Shown: positions 43,877 to 53,885 of the stretch, one piece after another
Numbering within the stretch: the stretch's first letter is position 1
Layout: every line of letters starts with the position of its first letter
From: Carettochelys insculpta
Taxonomy: Eukaryota; Chordata; Testudines; Carettochelyidae
Assembly: GCF_033958435.1 (NCBI RefSeq)
Contig: NC_134138.1
Location: 188,887,298-188,951,297 of the forward strand
Direction of reading: 5' to 3'
DNA: 64,000 nt
Notes under the pieces: generated by a model
The model's database searches: none
Told to the model about the DNA's origin: nothing
Seen by the model: only the letters and a program-made list of their open reading frames with translations
Program-made: the position numbers and the translations under genes

Positions 43877-44064
43877 CAGGAAGTCTTCAGACTTATTACA
43901 CAATTGATTCCTGATAATTTCATCATAAATCAAAACATCATAAATCAGAACTGCAATCCACTACATTGTGGGATTGATGGTCGTGAAGTCAAAACCTACA
44001 CTGTGGGTTGAATCAGGCTATCAATTCAGAAACATCTTAAGTACCATTAGTCAAGGACTGCCTG
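43877..44064. mobile_element. Tigger/pogo-like MITE
   Basis: A 188-bp element with left end CAGGAAGTCTTCAGACTTA and reverse-strand right end CAGGCAGTCCTTGACTAAT. TA flanks lie at 43875-43876 and 44065-44066. The interior has ATCATAAATC repeats. Confidence 0.82.
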
Positions 44065-44191
44065 TAGTTAAGTAAGCCTGGCTTCTGGTGTAAGGCCCAG
44101 CTACTGACAAATTTTCATCAACCTAGCCATTTCTGCTTGGAAGCTGGATTGCCAACGCTTGTGGAAGAACCTCTTCCATCAGTTGTAGGAA

Positions 44192-44630
44192 AGTAACAGA
44201 GAGGGAGCCGTGAGTGGGCCATTCTGTTAATGACTTAAGAGTTTGCATATTACTGAAGAAAAATATTTGCACCACTATTGAAAGGGAGACAGCCAAGCTG
44301 TCTTTTATATTCAAATTCGGCACATTAACACGTGGTTTGAACCGGGATGGGAATTTTCTGAGTCACTATAGGGGCTTGTTTGCATACTTGGCTTAATCTA
44401 ATTCTTGACCTTCCCCCCACTTCTTCCCCTCTACTCTCCGATTTGCTCACCTTGATCATTTTTTTCTGATTTGTCCTCCTTGATTCCTGATTTTGGTTCT
44501 CTGTGCCTTAAATATTGAGTCTGTTCTGGTCTGGCTATGGTCTGAAGAAGTGGGTCTGTCCCACGAAAGCTCACCTAATAAACTATTTTGTTAGTCTTTG
44601 AAGTGCTACTTGACTGCTTTTTTGTTTTGA
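44192..44630 (+). mobile_element. Turtle-type SINE, longest copy, perfect 12-bp TSD
   Basis: 439 bp flanked by CAGTTGTAGGAA at 44180-44191 and 44631-44642. The head is AGTAACAGAGAGGGAGCCGTG. A roughly 300-bp body follows (CAGCCAAGCTGTCTTTTATA, GTGGTTTGAACCGGGATGGG), then TCTGAAGAAGTGGGTCTGTC, CACGAAAGCTCACC and the tail TTGAAGTGCTACTTGACTGC. The clean TSD and preserved tail make this the best reference copy here. It is inserted in the decayed MITE. Confidence 0.9.
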
Positions 44631-44767
44631 CAGTTGTAGGAAGTATCTGTGTAATGGTGCTACAGCAGCACAGTTGCAGCACTGTAGCTGTGTCAGTGCA
44701 ATGCCCATAATGTAGGCATGTCCTTAGTCACTTAGAGGCACATTTCAAAGCCAAAGTCCCTGTGAAA

Positions 44768-44846
44768 GGCCTTGTTTATACTAGAAAGTTTTCATTAGAA
44801 AAATTAAAATAGCTATAGCTATCCTGGCAAACCCTTTTAATGTAGA
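44768..44846. mobile_element. Short MITE fragment
   Basis: GGCCTTGTTTATACTAGAAA at the left and TTTTAATGTAGATGCAGC at the right are decayed TCTACAC-type ends about 80 bp apart. TTA follows the right end, but the left flank does not match. Confidence 0.5.
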
Positions 44847-44915
44847 TGCAGCTTATGCAATCATCAAGGCCTTTTGCCAGTATACCTTCAGGCAGCGGGA
44901 GCTGGGCACCCCTTA

Positions 44916-45600
44916 GGGTATGTCTACACTCTAGTGTAAGCCCAGGATTAGTAGGACTTGAGTCAGCTGATCCATGCTAAGGAACCCTTGGTCTGAGCAT
45001 TTATATTGTATTTTAACCCTACATTAAGATGTGCTCAAACCAAAGGCTCTGGCATCAATGCTGAGGTATGCAGACCCGTGTCAAAGTAACCATATCCCAG
45101 AGTTCCTAATGTGGGCTCTCCCTGCAAATACATGGATAGCCCTAGGACCATGGCACAATGTGGAAAAACTTTACTGCCCCCTTCTGTAGCCCTGAATCTT
45201 ATTAGGAAGCAATTCATTTTGCAAAAGGCTTGATCGGTTCCTTCTCCCTTATGTATACAGAAGGCTGTCTGATTGTGTACTTGAAGGTTTCTGATCAAAA
45301 CTGAATGGGCTAACACCAAATTGAGGTGCTGCTATTTGCAAAGGGGGGTATGATAGATTCAACAGAGTAGGTTTCAATAGATTACATTGCAGATTGCTGG
45401 GACACAGAACTAAGGAGGTTGTCCTATTGAATTGCAGAATACTTCTGACAGACTCCTAGAACATGAGTCAAGCTGGGTCGTGGCTTAACTTGAGCTTATA
45501 GTCTCCAGCTCTCCACAGTCTTGGAACTCAGGTTCTGAGCCGTGGGTTAGCACAACTGCCATGTTGACACAAGGGGAACACATAGGAACCTAGATCACTT
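44916..45600. other. MITE left end and unassigned sequence
   Basis: TTAGGGTATGTCTACACTCT at 44913 looks like a TCTACAC-type end preceded by TTA, but no matching right end is clear. The text to 45600 is otherwise unassigned. Confidence 0.4.
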
Positions 45601-47291
45601 ATGTGTTTGTGAAAATACCATCACTGTGGTGCTGGGGGTGTGTCTTTTTTTCTTTTTTTTTGCATTTTGTTTAAATGGACCATTAGATTCTACCTCTTAA
45701 AATATGTGTCTCAAAATGGTATGTTTTTTACAAACCAAACATTTCCCCTTCTACTCCTGCACTTTCTACCATAAGACCTCTATCTCCAGTGATCGGAAAG
45801 AATTTTTTTATACTGAATGGGGGGGATGTTTGTCTGAATGTACTTTGAAAAGAAAGAGAGGGCTACCTGAAAACTCTAAAATATTTATAATTAATGTTAT
45901 TTCAGTATTAGGAACTTTAAGAGTAGAAAAAACACAAGCTAGCCTCTCTTCTCCCAGCCCCCAAAACCAACAGAATTCTAAAAATATATATATTAATTCT
46001 TTAATTTCATGTTTTCAGGTTTTTTTCTCTGCATCCATTAGGGCTCAACTTATTTGTATTTTTAGTAGAGGTTAGGATTTGCATGTAATTACAGTATTTC
46101 AGAAGCAGTGTCTGTAAGAAAAAGCACATATTGCAAGTCTTACAATAAAATTATGACGGTTGTCAATACTTATTTAGCTAGAAAATGAAGCAGAAGCCAT
46201 CTTAGGTAAATGGCAATTGAAAAGTGTCCTGTTTCCTTAGAATATTTCAGGAACCAACATTGCTTTTTCTAGGGAGGTGGGCTTGTGTTAAAAGGGGGAC
46301 TTTAAGTTAAAAAGCAAATTTTCTTACGGGTGCAACTCATAGCGCCTTAGATTAGTAAAAACCAAAATAAGTATTTAAAATATAATTTTCTAACGACATT
46401 TGTGCTCTTTCATATGCAAATATAGAAAATGAAAGTATTGCTATTATTTTCTGAGCCTGATCAGCTCTTCCCAGGTTAGAGATGCCTCCTTGTGTTCAGT
46501 TTTCCCCAGCAGGCCTTTTATTTCTGGAGGGCTGGCTTTTAAATTTTGAAGATTGTTCTGTGATAGCCCTAAACTTACCTTTTTGAACTTGTCTATTATC
46601 TGCATCTCCTTTTCCAGCTGGTAGGTGATAGTTCTAGGTATGTTTTCCTCCTTTGTCATTGCAGAAGTGATGACACATTTGTACGCTTTTCCATGTCCAA
46701 AGTAAGATAAATGCATAAATTAATCAGGCTAACCGGCTTTGCTTTTGTTAAGCGCACTTCATCTCTAACAGACTGCAAACAAATATTGCAGTGTGTTTTG
46801 CTTTGCCAGCACATTAGGGGAAGGTTTAAATCAATCCTCCCTTCATATAATTTTTTTACTTTGATCCAGAGGAACAAATTGAAAATGTCTAGGAACTCCT
46901 CTTTTCTAGAGTCTGAAAAAATGATTGCTTTTTAAACAAAACCTAAAGTGGAGCCAAACCCAGTGGAAGAATTTTTTGTAACTGAATGGAGTCCTTTAAA
47001 CATACAAAAATCCAGACCTGCTTTACCTTTGACTTTGTTACATCTGAAGATATTTCATTTTATCGTATTTGAAATGGCCATAGCACCTTAAATTAAGGGA
47101 CCAAAGAGACCAATACTTTATAATCAAAATGTTATTCACTATGGTGCAGGAATTACCTGTGATCTGGACTGGGGGAAGTTAGAGTACAGAAAAAATTCAA
47201 AGTGTAGAAAGAGATCAAGCTATTAATACCATGCACTTGAATTAGAGGCAGCAGTCAGCAGAGGAAAGTCTGAGACGACAAACCTGTTCTG
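45601..47291. other. Unassigned AT-rich sequence
   Basis: No gene or repeat recognised. Short ORFs on both strands lack family motifs. Confidence 0.5.
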
Positions 47292-47294
47292 TAT

Positions 47295-48370
47295 GGCCGT
47301 GTCTATGCTAGCAAGTACATTCAGAAAATCCGGCCCTTTTTCAAAGGAGCGCACGGAGTGTTTACACAAAATGTGCTCTTTTGAAAGTAAATTGAAAAGA
47401 ACGTGGTGCTACTTTCGGAAGTACTCCTCTGGTCCTGTAATAGGAAGAGCACCCTCTTCTGAAAGATTCTTTCAAAAGAAAATGTGTGTAGACGATCCAT
47501 GGGCTGCTCTTTCAGAAGAGGAGTTCTCCATGGCACTGGCCAGCTGGGATGCAGAGAAGTCCCGGCCAGAGGCAGTAGAGCTCTATGCTCCCTGTGTCTG
47601 GCCACGCTTAAAGCTGCACAGACCCAGAAACCCCATGGCCGGAAGCTGAGAGCATGCTAGCAGCAAAGCCACGGTCTGCTTACAGCACACCCTCACAGCC
47701 ACCCCTGGAGATCGAGAGAGCAACATGGCCAGTAGCCAGCTGCACAAGGAGTCCCAGCCCCCCCCAAGACCTCACAGGGCTCACAGGAGCCCAGCCAGCC
47801 CCCCACAAAAAGGACTCCCACCTGGACTGAGCTGGACAGGGAGCTCCTGAGCCTCTGGAATGAGGAGGAGGTCCTCTGCGAGATGACAGGCATTCTCCTG
47901 CCTTGCCACAGGACTGGCTGCTGAGGGACAACCCACCTGGAGCCAGAAGCAGGTCTGGGGCAAAGTCAAAGAGCTCTGACAGGGCTACACCTGGGCCTGC
48001 CTTGAAGCTGGCTGCTCAGGGGCAGGTCCCACAATCTGCTCTGGAGCCTCCTGAGTCCCCGGGACAGCTTCCTGTCACCCGCAGTCCTGAACACAGTGGT
48101 GGACGAGCTGAGGCTGAGGGGGAGCTGGGACCCCAATGCAGCACAACCCTGTTGCTCACCAAGCCGGAGCTGTCATCTGACAACACTAACAATGGGAAGC
48201 TGGTCATCAACCTGCCATCGCAGTCATTGAGCTGGGCAATCACCAGCAGGGCATAGCCGGACATAAGTATGTGGGGGGGCACACACCTCGGCCCGCGGGG
48301 CGGGAGCATCACAGCTGCGGACGGCCAATCCACATACTCTTCACACCCGGGTCAGTCACATCTCAGCTGA
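47295..48370 (+). mobile_element. Old PIF/Harbinger relic with Myb-like remnant
   Basis: The left end GGCCGTGTCTATGCTAGCA follows TAT (47292-47294). The first roughly 180 bp match, inverted, the terminal part of the MITE at 32018-32443. GC-rich coding-like text follows, with a Myb/SANT-like remnant at 47817-48036. No right inverted end was found, so the 3' limit is approximate. It differs from the 23274 copy in sequence and in decay, so it is a separate lineage. Confidence 0.75.
47817..48036 (+). pseudogene. Harbinger Myb/SANT-like domain remnant
   Basis: Frame A reads TWTELDRELLSLWNEEEVLC. After a frameshift, frame B reads CLATGLAAEGQPTWSQKQVW, GKVKEL, a TGA stop at 47977-47979, then QGYTWACLEAGCSGAGPTIC. 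Residue for residue this parallels the minus-strand Myb-like protein at 25703-26417 (WTEAELRDLLGLWSEEE, RLAEGLAAWGHP, KVKELQQGY, SGAAPITC). Orientation is plus. No transposase partner was seen nearby. Confidence 0.8.
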
Positions 48371-50448
48371 CCATGGATCCTGGCATGTTGTAACAGCCGC
48401 CGGCAACACCCAGCATCTGCCGCGAGTCGCAAGTCTGGGAAGTGAGTGTGTGGGTCTGGACTGTGCCTTTGAGAGCCTGTCCATACATAACTTTGTTCAC
48501 CCTCACTGAAGTCCATATGATGTCACTTGGAGAACATTACATAATATCCTGATGGTAAGTTCTTTCTATGTATGCTACTTACAGTTTCTATGACATTAAT
48601 GCCTCTTGAGAGCAAGTGTTAGTTTAGAAAGATGCTGAGCTGCACATTCTTCTAGAGTTAATGATTATGAACACTTAAAAATCCATTTGGTGGTCAAAGA
48701 GTTTATTATACTCACTCAAAGGTTTTGAGCATTATTTGAATATGTATTTCAAACTAAGGGACACTGGCCTGTATAGGGAATACATGTTTGATACATCATG
48801 AAAGTGCTGAAAATGGACCTGACATAAAAACTCAATCAATGAGGTGGTACGTCAAAGTTTAAGAGAGTCACTCAAGCCGTCTCTGTGCCGTTTACATACT
48901 GCATGACAGCAGTCACTACGCCTGTTCTAAGACTGTTGGCTTATGGTTCTTTTAGCTATAAAACCTTGACATCAAGGCATTCTGGCTGTGGAAATGTGGG
49001 ACTTTGTTCACCTGAAAATAGCCTACAGTGGTATGATAATTTGGAAAATCTGCCTGCTGTGCTCTGCCATCCGCCTGTCCTCTGCACTCTGCCGGCTGCC
49101 TCTGCTGGCCACTTGTTTGCTGCACTCCACCTGCTGCCCTTGCCGGCCCCTTGTCTGGTGTACTCTGCTGGCTATCCTTTCCAGCTGCTTGTCTGCTGCT
49201 TCGTGGGTTTGGCTTTAGGCATACCCCTGTAATTTCAGCTCTAATTGGCTTTGGCTCTGGGCCTAGTCACAGAATCTCAATATCCCCCAGGGTGGAATTT
49301 CAGAAAATAACTACGGACCACAGTATTCATCTGGGCTTTACTTCTATCTTTGAAAAATTGGGAGAAGAGCTAGTTAAACCAGAGTTATGGCTCTATAGCC
49401 AAAAAGCCCCTAATCAGCTGGTTCAACCACTATCCTCTCTCCACTTTTACTTCAGAGGGCTCTGCTTGGGGGAGCCCTGTGTGATTCACATTTTATACAG
49501 TGATGATGACCACCCTGTACCCCACAGTAATTTCAAGTATTGGTGATATACCAAATTCCTACACTGGGCAATAGCTTAATTTATGACTTTGCAACAAGTT
49601 GTTTACAACAGGCAAAACACCACTGCTTTTTCCAGATACCCAGCAGCTTTTGCAAAACAAGCAATTATTTACATATACACGCCCACACAAATCTTTTCTT
49701 TTGCATATCTAAAAAACATGTTTCTCAAATTCCTTCAGCAGGGTTGAGCTCCTGCTGCCACATTCCTTACATATGAATTCTGGTTGATATTAAGAATTGT
49801 TACAATGAAAATTTCTGTGTCCTATATTCCTCTGCATAAATGTGGAAATGACCCGGGCCTTTTGGTGCTGTATCAAATTGCCAGGACAATGGTGGGACAT
49901 CAGAATTTAATGACTGCACAGTAGTTCTTCTTAAGCAGTTGCCCAAGTGGGGAAACCACTTCATTCCAATATGTCCCAACAGAAAAGTGTGGATTTGGAG
50001 AGTAGAAAGTTAGCAGCAAAACGAAGACTTCAATTTGAAGATGCTAGCCTTTAAAAGAGACCCAGAGGGGAAGGCTCAAAAATGCCCAGGATGTTTTGGG
50101 CAGGAGAGAGAAAGGATATGGACTGCTGAAGGTCACAGCGGTCAAGCTGGAGAGGGAAGATTCCTTGCTGGTTTAGAATATAAGCCATGCACTGCAGCAA
50201 TAGAACGCTGTATGGTCCCTGTATATGCAGACCATAGTCCAAAAAATGATCTGGATTGGTGAGGGAATTGAGAGAGAAATGCATTTTTTGTATGAATCGG
50301 TGTATTTCTCATGCTATTAAAAAAAGAACAATAGTGTATGAGAATCCTGTGCAAAGAGACCTTACATTTCTTGCATTTTGTCTACAACACATGCCCCTTT
50401 GAAGAGGTAAGTCAAAGAACTCACACCTTTTGGAGGAGTTCTGGGACA
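48371..50448. other. Unassigned sequence
   Basis: 49050-49200 has CTGC/GGC-rich text giving leucine/cysteine-rich ORFs (48885-49232, 48988-49218) that look like low-complexity artefacts. No gene or repeat ends recognised. Confidence 0.45.
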
Positions 50449-50452
50449 GAGT

Positions 50453-50888
50453 GGCCGTGTCTACACTAGCCAAAAGCTTCGAAATGGCCATTCAAATGGC
50501 CATTTCGAAGTTTACTAATGAAGCGCTGAAATACATATTCAGTGCCTCATTAGCATGCGGGTGGACGTGGCACTTTGAAATTGATGTGGCCTGCCGCCGC
50601 GCGGCTCATCCATACAAGGCTCCTTTTCAAAAGGACCTGGGCTACTTCGAAGTCCCCTTATTCCTATCTGCTCATGGGAATAAGGGGACTTCAAAGTAGT
50701 CCGGGTCCTTTCGAAAAGGAGCTCCGTCTGGATGAGCTGCACGGCGGCGGGCCACATCAATTTCAAAGTGCCGCGTCCACCCGCATGCTAATGAGGCGCT
50801 GAATATGTATTTCAGCGCTTCATTAGTAAACTTCGAAATGGCCATTTGAATGGCCATTTTGAAGTTTTTGGCTAGTGTAGACGTAGCC
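50453..50888. mobile_element. Fold-back MITE, Harbinger-like, near-perfect hairpin
   Basis: 436 bp made of two roughly 218-bp arms that agree at nearly every position: GGCCGTGTCTACACTAGCC against GGCTACGTCTACACTAGCC, then TTTCGAAGTTTACTAATGAA, GCGCTGAAATACATATTCAG, TTAGCATGCGGGTGGACG. The TSD is AGT (50450-50452 and 50889-50891). The centre has the GGACC, TTCGAAGTCC, CCTTATTCC core shared with 981 and 14216. Mirror-image ORFs on both strands are artefacts. Confidence 0.93.
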
Positions 50889-50891
50889 AGT

Positions 50892-53060
50892 ATGTTTAAA
50901 CTATGGAGGAGTTTGAGACTTCAATTCTAGAGACTGGCCAGAAGGAGTGTGTGGCTGCAGCTCACTTCTGTTTGGTCTGCCAGATAGATGATATGCACCC
51001 CAAGAGTGTGCCCAGAGCTCCTAAGGCAGTGACAGTACCTGGTTTCCTTTTAGGCAGTGGGACTTAAAATACCAGGGGATTCATTGTTTGGCTGAATGGT
51101 GAAATGAGGGTGGGAGGTGGGGAAGCATGACTATAGCTGACAAGTATATATCAACTTATTCTCACACACACTGATTTTTCCACCCTTCTCCCTCCTTAAA
51201 TTTCACATGAAATGAATGACTGAATATTCTGAAGTGGAGTTGTCAAAGTCTATTTGCCATGCATGTTTTATCTCTTTCAGCATATCTGAGTAAAGATTTT
51301 CATTTTTATTTCTGATTGCAGCAATAGCCATGCATTGTCAAACATTCTCAGAGCTGAAGGAGTTGACTTGGCAACAGAAGTATGCTTTGAGAGGCTGGGG
51401 CACTAAAAATGCTTGTTGATTGATGGTGCGTTAATAATTAGTCATGTTCATCTTGAAACAGATCTATGGTGATGCAGAGGTTCAGGCTTGTCAGTGGACC
51501 TGGGAAGATAGTAGACAAATACTTGTGAATTTCATATATGCTCATGAATGTTCATGTATGATTTTCATCATTGAGTAAGTTGGGTGAGTAGGGATATATA
51601 TATCTCATGACATTTGTCAAAATAGATTTAGCTGACCAGCTCTGGTTGTCTTTCTGCAGTGCTCCATCGCTTATGCAGTGCTTTCTGGAGGCAGCAGAAG
51701 TAGAATTTGGATTTTCCAGTTTCAAGGGCATGGTCCAAAGCTCAAAGACTTCAATAGAAAGCTTGCCAAAATACAAAAGCACAGGCCCCAGAGTGCCTTT
51801 GGCTGTTAGCAGTCTGGGGCCCATGAAACACAGTTGGTGGTGTGATTCTATTCATTAGAGAGGATACACGCCAGACAGTTTACTATTGCTTTGGGGTTAC
51901 CTCTGAGTTTCACTGTGGGGTTTTCATTGAGTAAAGAGCCTCTGATATAGTCACAATGTATTAAAGTTTGTTTTTGTTTTTGTTTTTTTTTTTTGCTTGT
52001 AGCAAACTATTCAAATGTTTACCATCATGGTGCATTTCTGATAAACAATCTGATTGGATGAATCGTCCTAAATACATTCTGCTATACTCACTAACTCTAT
52101 CAGACTCATAAAAGAAAACACATCTTTCTTTGCAGTGAAAGACTGTGCAGTGAAACACAGTGAATAATTCTTTACCATCAAAAGCTTCAAACAGAGATCA
52201 GTGTATTTCTGAAGTGAAAAAAAAATGTCCTCATGAATGCTTATCAAACTACATTCAGGACATAGATCTCAGTAATCCAGCCTGGGATCCAATTTTTCCA
52301 AAGATTTTCATTCACTTTTGATTATTTTTAGGTAAATTAGTCCAGGGAGACACGTCCATAAATCAGACTAGATGTTATAAGCATATGTATTCATATGTAA
52401 CAACTTTAGTGTTGGTACCTATTTCTTTTAGATTAATAGTTATAACTTAAAAAAGCCCTAAATTGACGTGGAAACATATTAATCTAAGAGGTGGTGACAT
52501 GCAATAGTAGAAATATTTACTAAATAAAAGACATGGAAATGTGTTACATCAACACTTACAGTAATAATTTTCAGCATTTTTTGTTTTGACTATTTTTTGT
52601 AATCATCTCTCCGCCTCCCAAAAAAGCCTCCCCAAAACAAACCCATAGTAGCAATCTCTCGGCATCATGCTTTTGTACATGCACAGGATTAACTGAATGC
52701 AAGCTTGCTCTCTTTTAAGTCAACTGGCAGGTTGTATATTTTCAGAGGTGGTAGGGTTCATTTGTACTATTGAAAACTACATTTGTAGTCTTCTGTTGAG
52801 TTACAAAAATCATAATTCATGACAGGTGAAAATATTCTGGCTTTCTGGTAAAAAGTAGGTAAACAAACAAACAGTCCATGTTTTGTCTGTTTGTCAGAGA
52901 TCAACATTTGTTTTTGTGGTTTCCCTGCTAATTTATTGTTAACTTTCTTCACAGTATGAGACTGGATTTTATGAGATAATCTGGAATGTGGAGGATAGGA
53001 TAGTTTAACCTGCATGTTCATTTATGAGAGATTTGCACCAATACTTCTTGCCTCTGCTCT
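50892..53060. other. Unassigned AT-rich sequence
   Basis: No exon or family recognised. A GT4-5 run (about 51966-51990) and other T-rich runs are present. Confidence 0.5.
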
Positions 53061-53063
53061 CTG

Positions 53064-53632
53064 AGACTACATCTTTCGAAAGAGGAATGCAAATGAGGGA
53101 AATTGAAAATGCACATAAGGCACTGATTTACATATCTTGCACTTCATTTGCATAATCTATTTTTGGAAGAGATTCTTTTGAATGAAAAAGAAGCAATGTA
53201 GACAGGACTCTTTCGAAAATAAACCTCATCTTCAAAAGAACCTTTCTTCCTGAAACAAAATAGGAAGAAGGGTTCATGAAAATGAGCCTCATTTTCGTTA
53301 TGGCGGCTACTTGCCATTCTGGAAGAGCTGCTTTCAAAATGCAATACAGCTTTGTAGACAGTGTTCCTTTGAAAGGAAGCCCTGCTTTCAAAAGCACCCT
53401 TCTTCCTGAAAAAGATTAGAAAGAAGGGTGCTTTTGAAAGTGGGGCTTCCCTTCAAAGGAACCTCCTCTACATGGCTGTTTTGCATTTTGAAAGCAGCTC
53501 TGCCAGAATGGCAAGTGGCCCTCTCTATTCAAATGAGGTTCAGAGTATGCAAATTAGAGCTTCATTTGCATTTTGATCCACCATGTTTGCATGCCCCTTT
53601 CAAAAGGGAGAGGCCAGTGTAGAAGTAGCCAT
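53064..53632. mobile_element. Composite fold-back MITE with two hairpin centres
   Basis: The outer arms (CTTTCGAAAGAGGAATGCAA, ATGAGGGAAATTGAAAATGC) match the 16634-17045 family. The right end AGTGTAGAAGTAGCC is a decayed TIR. Two separate hairpins lie inside: ACCTTTCTTCCTGAAACA with its inverse at 53243-53278, and GCACCCTTCTTCCTGAAAA with its inverse at 53393-53430, the second with longer AAGCAGCTCT/AGAGCTGCTTT arms. This suggests one MITE nested in another. Confidence 0.75.
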
Positions 53633-53885
53633 AGAGCCTATTTTGAAATAGAGTCATTGGACACACAAGGGCTTATTTCAAAATAGGCTCTGTTCCCTGT
53701 CTAACAGCATCTATTTTGGAATAGATATTGAAATAGGTGCTATTCCTTGTAGAATGAGGTCTACCCATTTCAAAATAAGCCAACCTCTACTTTGAAATAG
53801 TGGTTGCATTGTATAGACACTAGGGTAGTTATTTCAAAATAACAACTATTCTTTCAAAATAACTTTGCTGTTTAGACCTATTCTG
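53633..53885. mobile_element. Decayed TATTTCGAAATA-family MITE
   Basis: Dense TATTTCAAAATA and TATTTTGAAATA palindromes (GCTTATTTCAAAATAGGC, TATTTTGGAATAGATATTG) and the GTTATTTCAAAATAACAAC block. It matches the interior of 31604-31975. Ends are not clear. Confidence 0.62.

Larger units (their letters stand above)
43796..44724. mobile_element. Decayed MITE hosting a Tigger-like element and a SINE
   Basis: The outer text (CCCTGGTCTATACTTAGACT, GCTATGTTGCTCAGGAGTAT; later GGTGCTACAGCAGCACAGTTG) resembles a turtle TCTACAC-type MITE family as I recall it. It is interrupted at 43877-44064 and 44192-44630. Joining the outer pieces gives about 300 bp. Ends are weak, so the boundaries are approximate. 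Confidence 0.5.

Noticed and set aside
48885..49232. Leucine/cysteine-rich ORF as a membrane protein
   Set aside because: It comes from CTGC-rich low-complexity DNA. Two frames of the same DNA give similar low-complexity products and there is no start or splice support.
50430..50857. Repeated peptide ORFs on both strands as a gene pair
   Set aside because: The two arms of a fold-back MITE produce mirror-image translations.
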